Origin: Adiantum capillus-veneris
Taxonomy: Eukaryota; Streptophyta; Polypodiopsida; Polypodiales; Pteridaceae
NCBI GenBank assembly: GCA_014529385.2
Contig: CM043959.1
Location: 6,288,466-6,352,465, forward strand
DNA length: 64,000 nt
Reading direction: 5' to 3'
In this document: positions 57,520 to 64,000 of the stretch, one piece after another
How positions within the stretch are numbered: the first letter of the stretch is position 1
Layout: each line of letters starts with the position of its first letter
Translations under genes and position numbers: made by a program
The notes under the pieces: generated by a model
Databases searched by the model: none
What the model saw: the letters and a program-made list of their open reading frames with translations, nothing else
What the model was told of the DNA's origin: nothing

Positions 57520-58445
57520 GCAAGTAAGGGGGGCGCTTGACCACTCTCTCTCTCTCCCAAAGGGCACCCCTTGGTCAAGAGGCAAGTGGGACATATGTCA
57601 AGCCTCTAGCTAGGTGACCCTCAAGGAGTGTCCAAAGCCTATTGGTTGGCCTCCCAAGGGGTCCAATGATAATTAAGTAAACTTAATTAATTGTTTTAGC
57701 ATTTATCAAGTCCTCTCTCTCAAAGGGGAAAGGGGGACACTTGTCCCCAAGGCTACCCTTGTTGCTTGATATGCCCCTGCATGTGATTGGCTAGGCCTGG
57801 AGATGTCCAATGATCTTCAATCATGAACTACAAGGGGGGGTCAACCAAAGCAAGCTAGTGGGTTGCTTGAGGGGTATACTCTCCCACACACACTCACACA
57901 CACTCTCATTGTGTGAAGTGCAAAGTGCAAGAGCTCCATCTCCTTCTCCAAGCTAGTAGAGAGAGCCTACACCAACACTCCTGGCTATGGAGTGAAAATC
58001 CAACCAAGGGAAACCTGCTTCAATGCTTAAGCTTGCCATCTTCTCCATCTAAATTACTATGCTATTACGTATGCTAGCAAGAAGAGCAATGATAAGTGAG
58101 GAACTAATTCTTTCTCCTATAAAATGTTTCTTCTTCCTCTTCCCTACCCTCATTCCCAGCTAGCTCTCTCCACCTTTGAAGGTTTTTGAGGCCTTGGGAC
58201 TGAGGCTTAGGATAGTTAATGCTTTTTACAAAGTTCATGTTATGCTCGTGATGCATGAAGCTTTCCATATTCATAGCATCACCTAGGTCACAAGGAACAC
58301 AAAGATTATATTGTACCAAGTCTCTCTTGATGGGAGAAACTATAATACAAATGCCTATTGGAGGGGGGACTGGCTCCACATAAATCCGATCCTCAACTAT
58401 TGTCATGTTCTCTAAACTCTTCTCTCTTGCAAAAGTATTGCTTAT
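57520..58445 (-). repeat. Repeat family copy B (inverted partner of 12.9-14.0 kb)
   Basis: On the minus strand it follows the same order as copy A. It contains a 100-codon open frame, 58104-58406, starting TIVEDRIYVEPVPPP with RWRELAGNEG near its end; copy A has the matching TIVEDRIYMEPVPPP and, after a stop, ELTGYE. The product is not recognised. The right end abuts a PBS-like site at 58581, so this sequence may also be part of the LTR of the following gypsy relic, read in the other direction. Confidence 0.65.
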
Positions 58446-58580
58446 GCCAAACTAACTAAATGCTATGTATATGTTTCTACCATCAATTAAGTTCACCCTC
58501 TATGCTCATAAAGTAATTCCACAAAATTGCTACCTCTAATTTCCGTTGCTCTCAAAGCTCATAGGCCATCTACATTACAT

Positions 58581-58592
58581 TGGTATCATAGC
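58581..58592 (+). promoter_or_regulatory. Degenerate PBS (initiator tRNA-Met type)
   Basis: TGGTATCATAGC, one base off the usual TGGTATCAGAGC, preceded by 'tacattaca', which could be an LTR end in CA. It lies 400 bases before the gag ATG. Confidence 0.55.
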
Positions 58593-58993
58593 ATTTGGTT
58601 TATCTTTTCTTGTTTAACAAGAGAGGTCCTTAAGTAGCCTATAAATGGTTGATTTTTTTAATTATATTAGGGTAAGTGGGACTCAAATCTATTATCAGTT
58701 TTGTTGAGCCCACTATGTGGGATATGGTGCAAACCTCGAGAGATTTGGACTTAATAATAGGGTCTTTTTAGACTTTCCTATGGCTTTACCATTATTGAGA
58801 CATAAGAAGTCCAAAACGAGCTAGCCCTCGGAAACTCTACAATACTAGACCCACTCCACTACTCTCTATAATTAACCAATTCGAGCCGTGGGTGTAGATA
58901 CTTAAGTGCCGATTTTGAAAGGCTAAGAGGAGTAGCAACTAAGGTTTTGAATTGCCAAAGCATACACTAAGTCAGTACACAAAGTTTGTTAAC

Positions 58994-59180
58994 ATGGCTG
59001 ACAATAGTCAAGATAGTGGAATGAACATTGATAACTTTGATTTTGCACATGAAGGTGCTAATGATGATGCCCCTATGTTTGTCAATTATCTTGTTACTAG
59101 GTTGCAACAAGCTATGGGAAACCCTGCTTTGCAAGCCAAATTTATTCAACAACTTCGCGCTTATGGGAATACCCTTCCTC

Positions 59181-59272
<92 letters not shown>

Positions 59273-61251
59273 GGAGGCCTCTTGAAGAGACCCCCAAAAG
59301 AAGACTCTCTTCCATACGAGAGGAGGAATTCAAAGAGCATGAAACTAATGAAAGTTTAAGTTCTTCTGAACATGTGGCTCCACGAAGACGAAAGTCTAGA
59401 TGATCGCCAACTCCTCCCAAGAAAAGATCAACACACAGTCCTTCTCCTCGTCACTCCAAAAGGGAAGAGAGGAAACAAAGGAAGAAAAGGACAAGAAAGA
59501 GGTCACCCTCTTCTCCTTCTTCTTCACCTTCCTCCTCTTCCAACAAAATCTATGGCTATTCTCCTAGAGAATACAAGAGGGGAGGACGTCACAAATCATA
59601 CCTTGCATGGAGAAGGTCACAAAAGCTCAAGAAGTTCAAAGAGGGAGGAAAGAGTATCTCTTTTCTCACCTATGATGGCACCTTTGGTGCCACGGACAAA
59701 GTATTGGCCTTCATCCAGAAATTTGATGCGGCCTTTGGAGACGAGGGATTCATGTAGTCCTCCAAGCTACTCCATGTAGCTATGCACTTCCAAAAATCAG
59801 CTCGTCAATGGTGGGCTAGCCTTTGTGTCAACAGAGAAGCCCTAAAGACATGGAAAACTCTACGAATTTCCATCATGAAGCAATTCCTTGGAAGCAATAC
59901 AAAGGACAAAGTGCTCACCAAATGGTGTAGTTTGAAGTTTCTCTCTCATGAGTCTATCCACAAGTACGTAGACAAGTTTTGGTACTTACATCTCAAGGCT
60001 ATTGTCTTCCAAAAGATAGACTTTGCCGAGCAAAAGCAATAGTTTCATGCGGGATTACCTGAAGAGATGGTGGAGTATGTCAAAAATAGCCTAGTCCACC
60101 ACACCATGTTTGCTTCATGCATCAATTTCCAACAAGGGGCTAGATGGAATGTCAAGCCCATGGAAAATAAAGACAAAAGTGACGCCAAGGGGACAATCAA
60201 TGCTCAAAACTCTTCCCAAAGTAATTCCAACAACAACAACAACAATCGGTCCAAGGAGAAGGGAGTTTATAAAGGTAAAAACAAACTCTGTCTTGAAGAG
60301 CTTGAATATTTTTGCAAGGACCATAAGTTCTTTAAGTGTGGGCAGCAAGGACATGGCTATCATTCTTGCCCCAAGTAAAATGCTTGCAATGAGACTTCTA
60401 GGGCTTCCACCATCAAAGCTCCAAAAGAGGATGCTCATTGCAAAGGTGCACCTCTCTCCTATACTTGGGGAAAGGTAAGGGAGCATTATGCCTTCATCTT
60501 GTTTGACCCTGGCTCTACTCACAACTTCATATCAACGGAGTTGGCCACCAAGTTGGGCATTCAAGCTTTTGAGATGGGAGATGCTGTAACCGACAACACT
60601 GCTTTCAAGGGACATCGAGCCTCCGTTACTCCGTTGATTGGGAAGTTGAGGCTCCATGTCCAAATCTATATCGACAAAGAAGACTTTTTCATCTCTCCTC
60701 TCCAACATGAGGATGCTATCTTAGGGGCACCATGGTTGAGCCGCATGGCTGCCAACATGAAGTTCCCTGAAAGGAGAATCTACTTTACCTACAGGGGAAA
60801 GAACAAGTATATAGATGCTAGTGAGTTTGGTCGTACTATACCACTTGTAAATCCTCTTGCTTTTAATAAATCAATGAAGAGCTCTATTTCTGCGTACATG
60901 ATTTTTGTCAAAGAGTCCCTAAAAGATCCTAATGTTTCATCAAATGTAAATGATAGGAATAAAGAAGAGTTAGAATTGTCTAATTTTCTAAAAGGATTCC
61001 AAGATTTGTTCATCGATGATATCCCTATGGACTTACCTCCAATACGAGGGGACGATGGCCATCAAATTGAGCTCCTACCAGGAAGTTCACCACCTAACAA
61101 GCCTGCTTATCGAGTTTCTCAAGCTCAACAAGAGGAGATCATGAGGCAAGTAGAAGAATTGGTAGACAAAGGGATGGTGAGGCCTAGCTCCTCTCCCTTT
61201 TGTTCTCTAGTCCTTTTAGTGCAAAAGAAAGATGGTACCATTAGGAAGTGA
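58994..61251 (+). pseudogene. Ty3/gypsy relic: gag, knuckle, protease, start of RT
   Basis: ATG 58994 (MADNSQDSGMNIDNFDF). A perfect GA run (59184-59268) lies inside gag and is translated as Arg-Glu repeats. After a frame change the Ser/Arg-rich segment continues. Capsid core at about 59680-60100: FLTYDGTFGATDKVLAFIQK, SARQWWASL, LTKWCSLKF, YVDKFWYLH. Knuckle FFKCGQQGHGYHSC near 60335-60376 lacks its first Cys. Protease FDPGSTHNFIS (Asp codon 60505-60507). RT entry: YRVSQAQQEEIMRQVEELVD and SPFCSLVLLVQKKDGT near 61190-61240. The frame ends at TGA 61249-61251 and the RT body is absent, so the element is truncated early in RT. Several stops upstream. Confidence 0.85.
59184..59268. repeat. (GA)n microsatellite within gag frame
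   Basis: Perfect GA run of 42 units between two recognisable gag segments. It codes Arg-Glu repeats in the frame of the gag start, but the downstream gag is in another frame. Confidence 0.95.
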
Positions 61252-61591
61252 ATGGGGTATAGGAGGGCCTCTTTATTTGGCAGTTTAAGCGAATGCTTAA
61301 AGCTTAAGCCAAGTTTGACCAAGTCCAAAAGAGAGGGCAAAAAGGCCTATGTTGAGATTTTAGAAAAAGCCATTTATATATTTTGAATTTGAAAATAGTT
61401 TATTTAGTAACCCAAAAGAGAGAGGGATAAATGAATTTTCAAATGTCCTTTTCCCACCCCTCTTCTCTCACTAACATATAAAACACTCTCTCTCACTTAG
61501 AACTCATTAAAGGAGGCACTTTTTAGCCCCCCTGTCAGAAAAGCAAAATTTTCACATTCTCTCACTGCATTCTCTCTCTAAAACATGAGAC

Positions 61592-61644
<53 letters not shown>

Positions 61645-61775
61645 CCCCCTTCCCCCTTTTCTCTCATGTCACCTTCTCTTCCAATCATTAAGGAACATTC
61701 TTGGCTGTCTCTTTTTGAAAAAGTGCAAATCCTCCAAGGTTGCAGATCTGTCCTCTCTCCCACTCTCTCTTCCTT

Positions 61776-61834
<59 letters not shown>

Positions 61835-62178
61835 GCTTCTCCGAGTCCAGCTCCAGCTGAGTGCAATGGAAAACTCCATTACCTCTGTGTGCTGCAACAT
61901 TCTCTCTCTATAGTCATGATAAAAAATTTGAATTCAAACGAGATTGAGTTGCACTCCCTCTCTTTCTTCCCTCCACAACATAATCTTTTTCTCTTAACTT
62001 TGAGTACTCTTCACTTCTTTTCTCCATAGCCACCTTCACCTGCTTGTAGAAGTCACCATTACACATTCTCACTAATTTGCTTGATTAACTAACACAATGT
62101 CATTCAATCCCTTACCACTGTAAGACATTACTAACAAATCAAAATGATATCGATTAAATGCTGATTTAGAGCAGGAGT
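61252..62178. other. Noncoding, two (CT)n microsatellites
   Basis: CT runs at 61594-61642 and 61779-61832 separated by pyrimidine-rich DNA. Serine/leucine frames here are translations of the runs. The truncated gypsy ends on the left. Nothing else is recognised. Confidence 0.7.
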
Positions 62179-63969
62179 ATGCAACTGTGCGACTTGGCAC
62201 ATATAATCCCAATGCTGGAGACCAGCTACGGAACCATGGATGCAAGAGTTGATGGCCATATTTACCCTGGCGATCCAATGACTTATGCATCACCACCTTT
62301 CCGTAATGTCACTGAGCTACTGCAATTTATTGGAGATGGGAGAGACGGATTGTTTGGCTACTGCTGGAGATTACATTCAGCTTTTTTCAATGAAAGGGAA
62401 GCAAGAAAACATCTATGTGATGCCTATTCATCATTGCAAGAGAAGTACGTGAAAGACATTCAACAAGTCAGAGAGGAAGCCAATGAGAAGACGAAGCAGC
62501 TTAATGACGAGATGTCAAAGCTTATTACAAAGACAGAGCATCAAAAAATGGAGCAAGAGCGTCTTTTAGACAATTATGTTAAGCTACAACACACTGCACG
62601 TAATATGCACCGGCAAATCGATCATTTCACGCACATTCCATTGGGCTATTACATTCGCAAGTGCAAGAGACATGTGATGTCTATGCTATCTTCAAGCAGT
62701 GGAGCTCGAAAGAAATGTATCCATTAAACTCGGTAGGAATACAAATGCAAGCTTCTAATTTCATACATTTTTTGTAGGTTGCTGTAATATTATTTCAATA
62801 TGTAGGAACTTAGCTTGGACGATGATGGGAATCGAGTCCAATGTTGAAACAATCGGACATACTCTGCTGTAGCATATCATCAAACCGAAGGAGTTGGTGG
62901 AGCTATTGGATGATCCATCCAATGCTGGCATTGCTAAAGTTTTGCACCAGAAGCATTTTAGTGAGATGAAGAACATTGTTTCACCTCACGAGATAATGGA
63001 GATGTGTGATAGCGCAAGAATAAGTTTCAAGGCCTATGAAGCTTTGTATAGACTTGTCACACTAGGTCACAGAGAAAAAGGTTTGTTTATGTTGTTGTCA
63101 ATGCCTTACATTGTTAGCGTCACAAAAAGGTGTTCCAATAATGATGTTGCAAGCTTGTTGGGTGGATTTCAATATGTGGAGGATGTCCTACCACTAGAAG
63201 AGAACAAATCTTTTCATTACAACGTGTTCAATAATATCTATGTTGACTTGTTGAAGCTCCAAGAGTCAATGATCAGATTTTATGGGTTGACACAGGAAGA
63301 GTGTGATGGCAAAGTTATATTTGTGATGAATCTTGATGAGTGTCAGATTGTCAAAGGTCAATGGCTCGAAAGGGTAAGCGTTACGCTTATGAATAGAGCC
63401 TTGGTGGGCGTTGATGTTGAACTAAATGCCAACGAGAAGGGAAACACCTGTTTAGGTGTTCAATCCAAGAAGAATAAATATTGGCTGGTAGCTTTTCATC
63501 TCTCACATGAGACACATGAGTCTCTCAAATGGTATTTTAATCACAACCCAATCGTTGACGTCATTTGGCAACAACAAGAAGGACAACGATTGCAGGTTTC
63601 AAATCTGGGTACGTTCCAAGTGGAGTGGCATTTGGCAGGAGACTTGAAAACTCTCAACTGTATGTTAGGATGCAAGCAAGGTGCAATGACCCTCTTTCCA
63701 TGCATTTATTGCTGCCATAGTAAAGTCTCATTAGGAACTTAGGGCAAGGGTGGCAAAGCTACAGTCAACTCTGCGAAAGGTAAGGGTAAGGGTAAGGGTA
63801 AGGGTGGCAAAGCTGCAGTCAATTCTACAAAAGGTGTGACCACTACACAAACATTGGGTAAAGCACTCCAACAATGGTTTCAAGGTATCCTCAGTTGTAA
63901 CCAGAGTGTACCCCCTAATCAAGACATGGATGATCCAAATTGGGACCCTATTCTACCAATTCCACTATA
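62179..63969 (+). pseudogene. Unrecognised gene or element ORF, possible DDE-transposase-like domain, broken
   Basis: Segment 1: ATG 62179 to TAA 62725-62727 (182 codons), with a coiled-coil-like part (VREEANEKTKQLNDEMSKLI) and a basic end. Segment 2, another frame: open from 62780 to 63967-63969 apart from TAG 62870-62872 and TAG 63740-63742. A 61-base GT..AG intron (62717-62777) would join the segments in frame. Segment 2 holds IFVMNLDECQIVKGQW near 63318-63365 and VEWHLAGDLKTLNCMLGC followed by CIYCCH near 63620-63718. Acidic residues in such blocks plus a CxxC are seen in transposase-like proteins, so a DDE enzyme is possible, but no family is firmly recognised. After the second TAG the same frame continues with a Gly-Lys repeat and ends DPNWDPILPIPL. 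Both TAGs are one C-to-T step from CAG. Confidence 0.45.
63776..63804. repeat. (GGTAAG)n hexamer repeat
   Basis: Five tandem units, translated as Gly-Lys in the frame of the neighbouring gene. The flanks are themselves duplicated ('ggtggcaaagctacagtcaa' and 'ggtggcaaagctgcagtcaa'). Confidence 0.9.
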
Positions 63970-64000
63970 AATGTGCATGTGTGCACTCTTCAGGCCCGTC

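Noticed and set aside
58104-58406. 100-codon minus-strand frame as a host gene
   Set aside because: It belongs to a repeat with a second, broken copy at 12.9 kb, so it is reported as a repeat-borne frame.
61585-62029. Serine/leucine-rich frames
   Set aside because: Products of two (CT)n runs; no signal beyond low complexity.
63776-63804. Telomere-like repeat
   Set aside because: The unit is GGTAAG, not the plant TTTAGGG or TTAGGG repeat, and it lies in an open frame as Gly-Lys codons.

Overview
The window is plant nuclear DNA with very low gene density. It holds one clear host gene, a six-exon NBR1/Joka2-type selective-autophagy receptor at about 5.3-8.6 kb. Almost everything else recognisable is retrotransposon sequence or simple repeat. 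Features pointing to a land plant with a large genome: the plant NBR1 layout (PB1, ZZ, four-tryptophan domain, paired UBA), Ty1/copia and Ty3/gypsy elements with tRNA-iMet-like and tRNA-Asp-like primer sites, LINE debris, and long GA/CA/TA microsatellites. A fern or another non-flowering lineage is my guess; the sequence does not prove it.

Layout. 1-5.2 kb: intergenic, with short duplications. 5.3-8.6 kb: NBR1. 9.7-11.4 kb: decayed Ty3/gypsy RT/RNase H, split by a GC-rich insert. 12.9-14.0 kb: repeat family copy A. 14465-20005: complete Ty1/copia element (192-bp LTRs differing at one base, 5-bp TSD) inserted in a degenerate tandem repeat. 21.9-26.4 kb: two decayed copia fragments with internal insertions and duplications. 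26.6-34.9 kb: noncoding, microsatellites and diverged local duplications, a few exon-like pieces. About 34.9-42.3 kb: decayed gypsy-type element (tRNA-Asp PBS, palindrome array in the leader, gag, knuckles, protease, no RT), carrying a MITE. 42.46-46.4 kb, minus strand: decayed copia. 47.0-47.85 kb: LINE relic, cut by the next element. 47849-55811: complete gypsy-type element (TSD AGGAT) with gag-protease and a second ORF but no RT or integrase. 57.5-58.45 kb: repeat family copy B, inverted relative to A. 58.6-61.3 kb: gypsy relic ending early in RT. 62.2-63.97 kb: broken, unrecognised gene with possible DDE-transposase-like motifs.

How the parts relate. The NBR1 gene is self-contained and looks functional. 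The mobile elements form nested layers: gypsy 47.8-55.8 inside a LINE, copia 14.5-20.0 inside a tandem repeat, a MITE inside a gypsy gag linker. Many lesions fit C-to-T change in CG or CHG contexts, as expected for silenced, methylated plant repeats. The strongest candidates for something under-described are (1) the RT-less gag-protease element with its extra 140-aa ORF and nested inverted repeats, (2) the palindrome array in the leader of a related element, and (3) the transposase-like frame at the right edge.
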